NCBI RefSeq assembly: GCF_003438495.1
Contig: NZ_QSSH01000003.1
Coordinates: forward strand, 47,370 to 111,369
DNA length: 64,000 nucleotides
Reading direction: 5' to 3'
From: Collinsella sp. TF05-9AC
Lineage (GTDB): Bacteria; Actinomycetota; Coriobacteriia; Coriobacteriales; Coriobacteriaceae
The position numbers and the translations under genes are program-made. A model generated the notes under the pieces. It did no database searches and had not been told where the DNA came from. It saw nothing but the letters and a program-made list of their open reading frames with translations. The first letter of the stretch is position 1; each line of letters begins with the position of its first letter. This document shows, one piece after another, positions 57,051 to 64,000 of this stretch.

Positions 57051-57083
57051 TTATTTGAATTTGAAGATCTTCGACGCGCGGTA
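57051..57083 (-). pseudogene. Remnant of a second glycosyltransferase C-terminus
   Basis: Read on the minus strand, these codons give Y-R-A-S-K-I-F-K-F-K and a stop, almost the same as the last residues of the GT2 protein (Y-R-L-A-S-K-I-F-K-F-N). Upstream of it the frame does not resemble the GT. It looks like the truncated end of a convergent paralog lost by deletion or rearrangement. Confidence 0.6.
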
Positions 57084-57118
57084 CACAGGGGCCTGGGCTG
57101 AAAAGAATCTGGTTGGTA

Positions 57119-57243
57119 GGTTGCCCGGTGGGGCTTGGTTATGTTTGTCGCGAGTTCCGCACGAGCCGAAGAGCACTTAATGTGCTCTTCGTGCGAGCCA
57201 GGACTGTAGAGCAGCAAACATAACCAAGCCCCACCGGGCAACC
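57119..57243 (-). repeat. Nested palindromic element, family 2 (copy 2)
   Basis: Perfect 29-bp outer arms (57119-57147 with 57215-57243). The reverse strand carries the same core as 56916-57025: ACAGTCCTGG, CTCGCAC, hairpin GAAGAGCAC-ATTAA-GTGCTCTTC, GGCTCGTGCGGAACT. Inner-stem bases changed on both sides. It starts 13 bases after the DmpA-like stop on the minus strand. Confidence 0.75.
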
Positions 57244-57255
57244 GGTCAGGTTAGG

Positions 57256-58257
57256 CTACTTCGCGGCGCCGGGGATGCCGTGGGAGGTTTTGGCGGTTTT
57301 GGCTCCGTTTACGATGGCGGTCTGTAGGGCCCTTACGGCGAGCATGCCCAGTAGGTCTAGGGGAACGGCGGCGCTTGCCTGGGCGCCCAGTTTGCCGCTG
57401 GCGAGGGTGTAGATGGTGTCGCCGTCGTTGGTGGTGTGTGTGGGGCGGATGGCGTGTGCGTAGGCGTCTGCGGCCATCTGGGAGACCTTGGTGGCTTGTG
57501 CCTTAGTGAGTTCCACGTTGGTGACGATGCAGCTGATGGTGGTGTTGGTGCGGTCGAGCGGCATCTGCATGGATCCGGCGGCGGCAAAGGCTGCGAGTTC
57601 CATGTCGACGATCTGGTCGCTATCGGCTGCGGCGCGCATGCCGGCGACCCACTCGCCGGTGAAGGGGTCGACAACGTTGCCGCAGGCGTTGACCGAGACC
57701 ACGGCGCCCACCTTGATGGGGCCGAGTGCCACGGCGGCAGCTCCAAGGCCGGCCTTCATGCAGGTGGCAGGCCCCATGAGCTTACCCACGGTAGCGCCCG
57801 TGCCGGCGCCTACGTTGCCCTGTTCGAGCTTGGTGGGGGTGTGGTCGAGTGCTTCGCGCACGGCGGCGATGCCGGCCTCAATGTCGGGGCGCACGGTGGG
57901 GTTACCAAAGGCGAGGTCGAAGATACAGCTGGAGCACACGATAGGCACCTGCGTGGGGCCGACGGGAAGGCCGATGCCGCGGCTCTCAAGCTCGCGAGCG
58001 ACGCCGCTTGCAGCCTCGAGGCCAAAGGCCGATCCACCCGAAAGGCAGACGGCGTGGACCTTGTCGACGGTGTTCTCGGGTCGCAGCAGGTCGGTTTCGC
58101 GCGATGCTGGAGCACCGCCGCGAACGTCAACGCCGCCGGTGGCGCCCTCGGGTGCCACGATTACGGTGCAACCGGTGCCGGCCTCCTCGTCCGTATAGTT
58201 GCCATAGCAAAAGCCATCGACATCGCAGACGTCAATGGCCTCGAGCAGTGTATCCAT
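57256..58257 (-). CDS. DmpA/P1-family (S58) aminopeptidase-like protein
   Basis: 333-aa Ntn-hydrolase-type protein. Seen: GTGCTVIVAPEGATGGVDVRGGAPASRETDLL, HAVCLSGGSAFGLEAASGV, GNVGAGTGATVGKL, VSVNACGNVVDP and the autoprocessing/nucleophile block NTTISCIVTN. These are the P1/S58 signatures. Members are self-cleaving aminopeptidases for L- or D-aminoacyl or beta-peptides. ATG 58257 has a moderate ribosome site (GATAGGAG). No signal peptide. Confidence 0.88.
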   Translation of the reverse strand: MDTLLEAIDVCDVDGFCYGNYTDEEAGTGCTVIVAPEGATGGVDVRGGAPASRETDLLRPENTVDKVHAVCLSGGSAFGLEAASGVARELESRGIGLPVGPTQVPIVCSSCIFDLAFGNPTVRPDIEAGIAAVREALDHTPTKLEQGNVGAGTGATVGKLMGPATCMKAGLGAAAVALGPIKVGAVVSVNACGNVVDPFTGEWVAGMRAAADSDQIVDMELAAFAAAGSMQMPLDRTNTTISCIVTNVELTKAQATKVSQMAADAYAHAIRPTHTTNDGDTIYTLASGKLGAQASAAVPLDLLGMLAVRALQTAIVNGAKTAKTSHGIPGAAK

Positions 58258-58358
58258 GTTTAACTCCTATCGGTTTTCCGCCGCGCCTTGTGCCCGGTCG
58301 GGATCCGTACGGTACGCCAAAATTGTAGGCGCCGGGGGATACCCAGCGCCAGATGCAA

Positions 58359-58940
58359 TTACGAGAGTTTTTGAATCGCGCGCGCGACGCGGGCGATGGG
58401 TAGGCCCACCACGTTATAGAAGTCGCCCGAAATATCGTGCACGAGCATGCGTCCTCCTGTGCCCTGAATGCCGTAGGCGCCGGCCTTGTCCATGGGCTCA
58501 CCCGAGGCGACGTAGTGCTCGATCTGCTCGTCGGTGAGCTCGTAGAACGTCACGTCGGTCACATCGACAAAGGACAGGCTTTCGGCGGCATGCGGGGCGG
58601 CCGTATCGCCTGCCTTAACGATGCAGACGCCGGTTGCGACCTGGTGCGTGCGGCCCGAAAGCTCACGGAGCATAGTGCGCGCCTCGTCCTCGGTTGCCGG
58701 CTTGCCCAGAATCTTGCCGTCAAAGGTGACGATGGTGTCGGCCGCGACCGTTAGCTCATTGGGCTCGGCATGCTCGGCAGCAACGGCAGCCGCCTTGGCG
58801 CGTGCCAAGCGCTCGACAAGCGTGAGCGGGGCCTCGCCATCAAAGGGCGTTTCGTCGATATCCGCGGGAATCACGCGAATGTTGTAGCCTGCCTCGCGCA
58901 TCAGCTCTATGCGGCGCGGCGATTGCGAAGCCAAAATCAT
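58359..58940 (-). CDS. maf: Maf-like nucleoside triphosphate pyrophosphatase
   Basis: 193 aa. Seen: ILASQSPRRIELMREAGY, VIPADIDET, RLARAKAAAV, AADTIVTFDGKILGKPATEDEARTML, GRTHQVATGV, and SGEPMDKAGAYGIQGTGG, the complete Maf pattern. It hydrolyses dTTP/UTP or modified nucleotides and limits their incorporation. ATG 58940 overlaps the DJ-1 gene stop by 4 bases. The long upstream extension of this frame belongs to the overlapping gene and is not used. Confidence 0.9.
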   Translation of the reverse strand: MILASQSPRRIELMREAGYNIRVIPADIDETPFDGEAPLTLVERLARAKAAAVAAEHAEPNELTVAADTIVTFDGKILGKPATEDEARTMLRELSGRTHQVATGVCIVKAGDTAAPHAAESLSFVDVTDVTFYELTDEQIEHYVASGEPMDKAGAYGIQGTGGRMLVHDISGDFYNVVGLPIARVARAIQKLS

Positions 58941-59479
58941 AGTTGGATGCCCTCGGCGACCTTCTCGACGGCCTTGTCGCCGGCGAGCGTGCGCAGCAGC
59001 TCCAATGCAAAGGGGAGGGACTGTGCCATGCCGCTGGCAGTGATGATGTTGCCGTCTTGCGTGACCTTCTCGCCGGTATAGGCGCCTTCGGGGAAGCTTT
59101 TCTCGAAGCCAGGGAAGCACGTGGCATGGCGCCCCTCGAGCAGGTCGAGCTCGCCCAGGATAAACGGGGCGGCGCAGATGGCGGCGACGTGCTTGGTTGC
59201 GGCGAACTCGCAGACCACGTCGCAGACGCGCTGATCTGCGCGCAGGTTGGTGGCACCGGGCAGGCCGCCGGGCAGCACGACGCAGTCGTACTCGTCAAAG
59301 TTGATCTCATCAAAGAGCGCATCGCAGGTCACGGGGATCTGCAGCGAGCTTACGACCTCGCGCGTGGGCATGATCGAGACGAGCGTGGCACGCACGCCGC
59401 CGCGACGCATGACATCGACCATGGTCAAGCATTCAATAGTTTCAAAGCCATCGGCGGCGAGAACGGCAACGCTGGGCAT
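58937..59479 (-). CDS. DJ-1/PfpI family protein
   Basis: 180-aa flavodoxin-like protein. Seen: VAVLAADGFETIECLTMVDVMRRGG, YDCVVLPGGLPGATNLR, the nucleophile elbow AICAAPFILGE with the reactive Cys, and TASGMAQSLPFALELL. These match the ThiJ/YajL-type DJ-1 group (chaperone or deglycase-like). ATG 59479 has AAGGAA; ATG 59503 is weaker. It is coupled to maf by a 4-base overlap. Confidence 0.9.
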   Translation of the reverse strand: MPSVAVLAADGFETIECLTMVDVMRRGGVRATLVSIMPTREVVSSLQIPVTCDALFDEINFDEYDCVVLPGGLPGATNLRADQRVCDVVCEFAATKHVAAICAAPFILGELDLLEGRHATCFPGFEKSFPEGAYTGEKVTQDGNIITASGMAQSLPFALELLRTLAGDKAVEKVAEGIQL

Positions 59480-59584
59480 GAGGGTTCCTTTCATAGGCGG
59501 CATACAATTAGCCGTCTTATACCCCGAAGACCTCCGCTTGCCACGCTCGATTTCCCAATGATTTTCTGAGCAATGATTAAGCGG

Positions 59585-60898
59585 CTAGTTGCGCCTAAGG
59601 TGGACGACGGTCTCGCAGTGGAAGGTTTGTGGGAACAGGTCGACTGGCGTGATCTTTACGGGGGAGAAGGTGCCTTCTTCGACAAAGCGTTTGAGATCGC
59701 GCGCCAGGGTGGCCGGGTCGCAGCTCACGTAGGCGACATCGCGGGCACTCGTGCTGGCGATAAGGCCGATCGCCTCGGGGGCGAGGCCTGCGCGCGGCGG
59801 GTCGACCACCAAGATGTCGGCATCCTGGTCGGGGAACTCGCGCACCGCGTCTCCGCCAATGACGTCGACGTTATCAAGCTTGTTGATTTCCAGGTTACGG
59901 CGTAGATCGCGCACGGCGGGGCCGTAGGCCTCGACGGCAGCGACAAAGTCGCAGCGGCGGGCGAGCGGCAGGGTAAAGGTGCCGGCACCGCAGTACAGGT
60001 CCACGGCAAGCTCGTCTTCCTGCGGGTCGAGCGCTTCCATGACAAGATCGATCAAAATCTCGGCACCCTTGGTGTTGACCTGGAAAAAAGACGGGGCAGA
60101 CAAGCGCATCTGATCCTCGGCGATATTCTCGGTCCATGAGCCCTCTCCGGCGAGCATTTCGACCTTGGAGACACGGCGGGCCTTCTTTTCGCCCTTGCTC
60201 ATCACGCGTACGATGCTCGTAGGATGAGCGGCGTCCGCCAGCACGCGGGAGACCTGCGAGCGCGGAAAAGAGCCTGTGGGCGTCCAGAGTGCGACCTCGA
60301 GTGCCTTGGTGCGGCGCGATGCGCGAATGCCCACGCGTTCGAGCCCCAAGTCATGGCTGCCGCTTAGATAGTTGAGTGCGCCGACGACCGATTTGAGTGC
60401 CTTCGGGAAGCGCTTATCGAACAGCGGACACATATCGACGGTCACGATTTTGCTGGGGTCGACACCGTGCATGCCAAGGCGCACGCGACCGTTGACGACG
60501 GTCGGTTCGAGCTCGATTTTATTGCGGTAGCCCCAGTCGTCCTTGGTGTGGCAGATGGGCTGTACCAACTCATCTGCCAGCTCAGGAGCGAACTTGCCGA
60601 TGCGCTCGAGCGTGGAGCGCAGGTTTTGCTCCTTGGCGGCGAGCTGTGCCGTGCGTGAGAGATTGCCCCACGAGCAGCCGCCGCAGATGCCCACGAAGGG
60701 GCAGGGAGGCTGAATGCGATTGGGGCTTGGCTCCAGAATCTCGGTGGTGCGGGCGCGCATGAATGACTTGCCGTCCTGTACGACCTCGGCCTCGACGGTG
60801 TCGCCTGCCACGGCACCCTGCACAAAGACGGCCTTGCCGTTGTCGGCGTGCGCCAGCCCGTCGGCGCCGTAGGTCATCGATTCTATAGTGAGCTTCAT
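59585..60898 (-). CDS. rlmD: 23S rRNA (uracil-C5)-methyltransferase, RlmD/RumA family
   Basis: 437-aa SAM-dependent RNA methyltransferase. Seen: N-terminal TRAM domain (MTYGADGLAHADNGKAVFVQGAVAGDTVEAEV), Fe-S Cys cluster (PPCPFVGICGGCSWG with a later Cys), SAM motif VDLYCGAGTFTLPLARR, VVDPPRAGL and the catalytic YVSCDPATLARDL. ATG at 60898 is chosen where the TRAM domain begins; the frame extends upstream. It could be RlmCD with two target sites, as in many Gram-positives. Convergent with nothing; a terminator separates it from ppk. Confidence 0.87.
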   Translation of the reverse strand: MKLTIESMTYGADGLAHADNGKAVFVQGAVAGDTVEAEVVQDGKSFMRARTTEILEPSPNRIQPPCPFVGICGGCSWGNLSRTAQLAAKEQNLRSTLERIGKFAPELADELVQPICHTKDDWGYRNKIELEPTVVNGRVRLGMHGVDPSKIVTVDMCPLFDKRFPKALKSVVGALNYLSGSHDLGLERVGIRASRRTKALEVALWTPTGSFPRSQVSRVLADAAHPTSIVRVMSKGEKKARRVSKVEMLAGEGSWTENIAEDQMRLSAPSFFQVNTKGAEILIDLVMEALDPQEDELAVDLYCGAGTFTLPLARRCDFVAAVEAYGPAVRDLRRNLEINKLDNVDVIGGDAVREFPDQDADILVVDPPRAGLAPEAIGLIASTSARDVAYVSCDPATLARDLKRFVEEGTFSPVKITPVDLFPQTFHCETVVHLRRN

Positions 60899-60946
60899 AT
60901 TCCTGCCTGTCATTCGCGTTGTTGTTCGCACCATGGTAGCAGGGAA

Positions 60947-60988
60947 AAGCGCCCCGTATCCGAGGCTTTCCTCAAATGCGGGGCGCTT
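60947..60988 (-). terminator. Terminator of ppk
   Basis: AAGCGCCCCG (60947-60956) pairs with CGGGGCGCTT (60979-60988), with an inner GAGG/CCTC; on the minus strand TTTT follows. Confidence 0.82.
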
Positions 60989-61011
60989 CTACAAACTGCT
61001 TCTACAAACGA

Positions 61012-63420
61012 CTATTTCGTCTTGCCGGTAATGAGCGTCTTAAGACCCAGGCCGATCAGACCCAGGCCCATGCGCACGCGGCCGGGGCGATGGCGCTCGA
61101 TGGCCTTGGTCTTGCCAGCGGGCTTATCGCGACGGGCGCTCGTCTCGGGTGCGGGCTTGGTGACCTGCGGATCGGGCTGAGGTGCAGGTGCAGGCTCGGG
61201 CTCAATGACGGTCGCCTGGACCTCTTGGACCTTGGGTGCTACTGGCTGCGGCTCGGCCTCGGAGGCAGGTTCCGCCTCAATGACGGGCTCGGGCGCGGCC
61301 TCGGCGTTGCGATAGGCGCGCTCCAGCAGGGCTTCCTGTGAGTTGAAGGGTTTCTCACCCTCTGCACGCTCCACGGGGACCCAGGTGCCGTCGCTCGTGA
61401 GGCTGCGGGCCTTCACGTTGTCGCGCAGCTGCATGCCCATGTACTCGTGCACCAGAGCGCGGCAGGTGGGGTCGAGCACGGGGAAGGCAATCTCCACGCG
61501 GTGCTCGGTGTTGCGCGTCATCATGTCTGCCGAGCTCAGGTAAATCATGTCCGAGTCCACGCCGAAAGCATAGACGCGCGCGTGCTCCAAAAAGCGTCCG
61601 ACGATGGAGCGGACATGCACGTTCTCGGTCTTGCCCGGAACACCGGGCTTGAGGCACGAGATGCCGCGGATGATCATGTCTACGCGCACGCCGGCACACG
61701 ATGCCTCGGCGATCTTGTCGATAACCTCGCGGTCGGTCAGTGAGTTGAGCTTAAAGAACACGCGGGCGGGCTCGCCGGCAAGGGCGCGCTGGATCTCGCG
61801 GTCAAGCCCGCGCATGATGAGCGGTTTCAGTCCGACGGGCGCCACACCCAGGAAGCGGTAGTCGCCGCGCAGGTTGCCCAGCGACAGATTGCGGAAGAAC
61901 AGGTTGGCGTCTTCACCGATGCCGGGATGGGCTGTCATGAGCATAAAGTCGCTGTAGAGTTTGGCCGTCTTCTCGTTAAAGTTGCCGGTGCCCAAAAGCG
62001 TGAGGCGGGTGAGCGCCATGCCCTCGCGATAGGTGAGCTGGCAGATCTTGGAGTGGCACTTAAAGCCTTCGGAGCCGTAGATGACGGTGCAGCCTGCCTC
62101 TTCCAGACGCTCGGCCCACTCGATGTTGTTCTGCTCGTCAAAGCGGGCGCGGAGCTCCATGAGCACCGTGACCTCTTTGCCGTTCTCGGCGGCATCGATC
62201 AGCGACTCGCATAGGCGGCTCTGCTTGGCCACGCGGTAGAGCGTGATGCGCAACGAGATGCACTCGGGATCGTAGGCTGCCTCGTGTACCAGATCCAGGA
62301 ACGGATTCATGGCCTCGTAAGGGTAGAAGAGCAGCTTGTCGTGCTGCAGCACCTGCTCGCGGATGGAGCGGGTCATGTCGATGGTGGGGTTGGGCTGTGG
62401 CTTAAACGGCGTAAAGAGGAGCTCGTTGCGCAGGTGCTCGGGAATCTTGCCCTCAATGCCAAAGACGTAGCCCAGGTTGAGCGGGATATCGCAGGTAAAG
62501 ACAGAGCGGCGCGAAAGCTCGAGCGCCTTGCGGATAGTCTTGAGCGTCGCCTTCTCGAGCGACCCCGAGACCGCGAGCACTACCGGCTGCAGGCGCAGGC
62601 GCTTCTTGAGAATGCGCTTCATGTGCTGGCGGTAGTCCTCTTCCTCTTCGACGCCCTCGCCGTCCGGATCGATGTCGGCGTTGCGGGTGACGCGGATCAG
62701 CGCACGATCCAGCGGCTTATAGGAGCCAAAGCAGCTGTCCAGGCAGGCGAGGATGACGTCCTCGAGCAAGATGTAGGAGTAGGTGCCGGTGGGCGAGGGG
62801 ATCTCGACCACGCGGTTCATCGAGGCGGGAATCTCGATAAGGCCCAGTAGGCTCTCCTCGTCGGTGGCGCCGTCCAGACCACAGGCCAGATAGAGCGCGC
62901 CGTTGCGCAGGTTGGGGAAGGGGTGGCGAGGATCGATGACCAGCGGCGAGATGACCGGCGACACGTAGGCCTGGAAGTAGCGGGTTACAAAGGTACGCTC
63001 CTCGGGCGTAAGCGAATCGATGTGGGCGCGGTGAACGCCCAAGGTGTCGAGCTTGCCCTCGATGCTCTTAAAGATGGACTCCCAACGGGTAAGGAGCCCG
63101 GGCATTTCGGCCATGACAGCATCGACCTGTTCGGAGGCGGTCATATTGCTCTTGTTGTCGACAGGTTGTTTTTTGAGCTCCGCCAGATCGGACAGGCCGC
63201 CCACGCGCACCATGAGGAACTCATCGAGGTTGGACTCGAAGATCGAGACGAACTTTAGTCGCTCGAATAACGGAACGGTTTCGTCGAAGGCTTCGTCGAG
63301 CACGCGGTTGTCAAAGCGTAGCCAGCTGAGCTCTCGGTTTTGCGTGTATGAGAAGTCGCGCGGCGGTTTGCGCAGCTTTGCGGCGGCTTGCTTCTTTTCG
63401 ATTTTGCTCGGCATATGCAT
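61012..63420 (-). CDS. ppk: Polyphosphate kinase 1 with a long acidic C-terminal extension
   Basis: About 802 aa. It polymerises the gamma phosphate of ATP into polyphosphate. Seen: N-domain NRELSWLRFDNRVLDEA, the middle head domain, LLFYPYEAMNPFLDLVHEAAYDP, phospho-His block FKCHSKICQLTY, TGNFNEKTAKLYSD, second active-site ARVYAF and SADMMTRNTEHRVE. After about residue 690 an unusual tail follows: Glu/Pro/Ala-rich (about 80 residues) then basic and Gly/Leu-rich (RHRPGRVRMGLGLIGLGL). The start is uncertain; Met at 63420 or 63414 has no clear ribosome site. Confidence 0.9.
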   Translation of the reverse strand: MHMPSKIEKKQAAAKLRKPPRDFSYTQNRELSWLRFDNRVLDEAFDETVPLFERLKFVSIFESNLDEFLMVRVGGLSDLAELKKQPVDNKSNMTASEQVDAVMAEMPGLLTRWESIFKSIEGKLDTLGVHRAHIDSLTPEERTFVTRYFQAYVSPVISPLVIDPRHPFPNLRNGALYLACGLDGATDEESLLGLIEIPASMNRVVEIPSPTGTYSYILLEDVILACLDSCFGSYKPLDRALIRVTRNADIDPDGEGVEEEEDYRQHMKRILKKRLRLQPVVLAVSGSLEKATLKTIRKALELSRRSVFTCDIPLNLGYVFGIEGKIPEHLRNELLFTPFKPQPNPTIDMTRSIREQVLQHDKLLFYPYEAMNPFLDLVHEAAYDPECISLRITLYRVAKQSRLCESLIDAAENGKEVTVLMELRARFDEQNNIEWAERLEEAGCTVIYGSEGFKCHSKICQLTYREGMALTRLTLLGTGNFNEKTAKLYSDFMLMTAHPGIGEDANLFFRNLSLGNLRGDYRFLGVAPVGLKPLIMRGLDREIQRALAGEPARVFFKLNSLTDREVIDKIAEASCAGVRVDMIIRGISCLKPGVPGKTENVHVRSIVGRFLEHARVYAFGVDSDMIYLSSADMMTRNTEHRVEIAFPVLDPTCRALVHEYMGMQLRDNVKARSLTSDGTWVPVERAEGEKPFNSQEALLERAYRNAEAAPEPVIEAEPASEAEPQPVAPKVQEVQATVIEPEPAPAPQPDPQVTKPAPETSARRDKPAGKTKAIERHRPGRVRMGLGLIGLGLKTLITGKTK

Positions 63421-63971
63421 CTGTCCGTTCAGTCCCCACAGGGGACGGTAGCCTAACACTATTCACTATTGTCTCAATTTAGTCGACCTGTGGCACGGAC
63501 GTATTGCGTGAACGGTATCTTTACCTACTTCTTACGCTGCCAAGGCATGCAACTAACTGCCTAACTCGTTTAGAAACAATCTATATCCATACTCAATTGG
63601 TGAGGATGTATGAATAAGAATGATTGCGAGCTGAATATAATCGAATCCAAATTGAATCATGAACAAACGACATATATATGCAGAAAACCGTTTTAGCTAT
63701 GCAATTCCTAAACATGAAAATATTTGTGCAATCTAGCTTAATTCCTTAGAAAAAAGAACATTTACCTTTGAAAACCTGCTTTAGAGAACCGAAGTGCATC
63801 ATGGGGGAATCATATGAGATATACCGTTCATCGCACTTTGCTGACCGTTCGGGGGCGAGGTGGAATTGCAGGTGGTTTTTGGATATAACTAGAGCTGTCA
63901 GCAAGCAGCGTCCCATACGGAGGGGCGCTGATACATTCGGCCAGTAAGGCCCGAAAGAAAGGTAGGAGGCC
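63421..63971. other. AT-rich 550-base gap upstream of the last gene
   Basis: Bases 63480-63830 are far richer in A and T than the rest of the window and have stops in every frame. I see no ORF or clear repeat. The last 130 bases return to normal composition and hold a probable leader for the gene starting at 63972: TATAAC near 63883, a hairpin AGCGTCCC/GGGGCGCT (about 63907-63930) and CGGCC-AGTAA-GGCCCG. Confidence 0.45.
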
Positions 63972-64000
63972 ATGACGAAAGGTCTGCACGTGCCTTCCGA
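63972..64000 (+). CDS. Start of a gene that runs off the window
   Basis: ATG 63972 follows the very strong ribosome site AGGAGG at ideal spacing. Only M-T-K-G-L-H-V-P-S is visible. The product cannot be identified. The structured leader upstream suggests regulated expression. Confidence 0.6.

Noticed and set aside
63890..63971. Known riboswitch class before the last gene
   Set aside because: I checked the two hairpins against c-di-GMP, fluoride, ZTP and THF landmarks and found no match.
63746..63973. 75-codon minus-strand frame in the AT-rich gap
   Set aside because: No ribosome site and mixed composition; it overlaps the leader of the next gene.
1..64000. CRISPR array, tRNA, rRNA or prophage
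   Set aside because: No regularly spaced direct repeats, no cloverleaf or rRNA-like sequence and no integrase, capsid or terminase genes were seen.

Overview
The window is GC-rich, densely coded chromosomal DNA from a Gram-positive, anaerobic, acid-producing Actinomycetota-type bacterium. The gene set fits a gut Coriobacteriia member, most likely Collinsella: L-lactate dehydrogenase, two acetate kinases with phosphotransacetylase, an LPXTG surface protein, the acetylase diaminopimelate route, and a D-aspartate ligase/racemase pair. This assignment is inference from content and style, not from a marker gene. I see no rRNA, tRNA, CRISPR array, prophage or complete insertion sequence. | Layout. 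(1) 1-9130: one long co-directional catabolic operon. It contains the end of a YfcC-like permease, an amidohydrolase, FrlC-, FrlB- and FrlD-like proteins, a second PfkB kinase, a second amidohydrolase, a YjbQ protein, a BtpA/SgcQ protein and an FGGY kinase. It looks like an expanded Amadori-product (fructosamine) utilisation cassette. (2) 9.2-23.3 kb: housekeeping and small modules: TatD, TcdA, an SdpR/SdpI pair, EttA, two lineage-type proteins of unknown function, glutamine-dependent NAD synthetase, an aminotransferase, L-LDH, a DUF2974 protein bracketed by palindromic repeats, and a YejK-like nucleoid protein. (3) 23.5-28.9 kb: lysine/DAP locus with dapH, dapB and an in-frame lysA-dapA fusion behind a lysine riboswitch, with a divergent M20 deacylase. 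(4) 29.0-32.5 kb: HigBA toxin-antitoxin, small membrane proteins, and an HTH protein next to a Ser/Thr kinase. (5) 32.6-36.9 kb: cell-wall genes (coiled-coil hydrolase-like protein, D-Asp ligase-like ATP-grasp enzyme, aspartate racemase) and a MOSC protein. (6) 37.0-40.6 kb: an ECF transporter with a TrpP-like S component, preceded by a 22-codon leader peptide with three consecutive Trp codons and a terminator, which is a textbook attenuator layout. (7) 40.7-50.5 kb: LPXTG-anchored C69 peptidase, a 30-aa membrane protein, diacylglycerol kinase, RNase D, a zinc peptidase, xseAB, HIT protein, and a LysR/MFS pair. (8) 50.6-54.4 kb: ackA-ackA-pta. (9) 54.6-64.0 kb: UDP-galactopyranose mutase with a GT2, DmpA-like peptidase, Maf, DJ-1, RlmD, PPK1, then an AT-rich stretch and the start of another gene. 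| The most unusual non-coding signal is a set of nested long palindromes close to gene 3' ends: 23433-23530, 39610-39710, 53300-53430, 56916-57025 and 57119-57243. Two pairs share conserved core or loop sequence, while their flanking stems differ in sequence but stay self-complementary. That covariation is expected of structured RNA. A separate GGGACAG/CTGTCCC palindrome family is scattered through the window.
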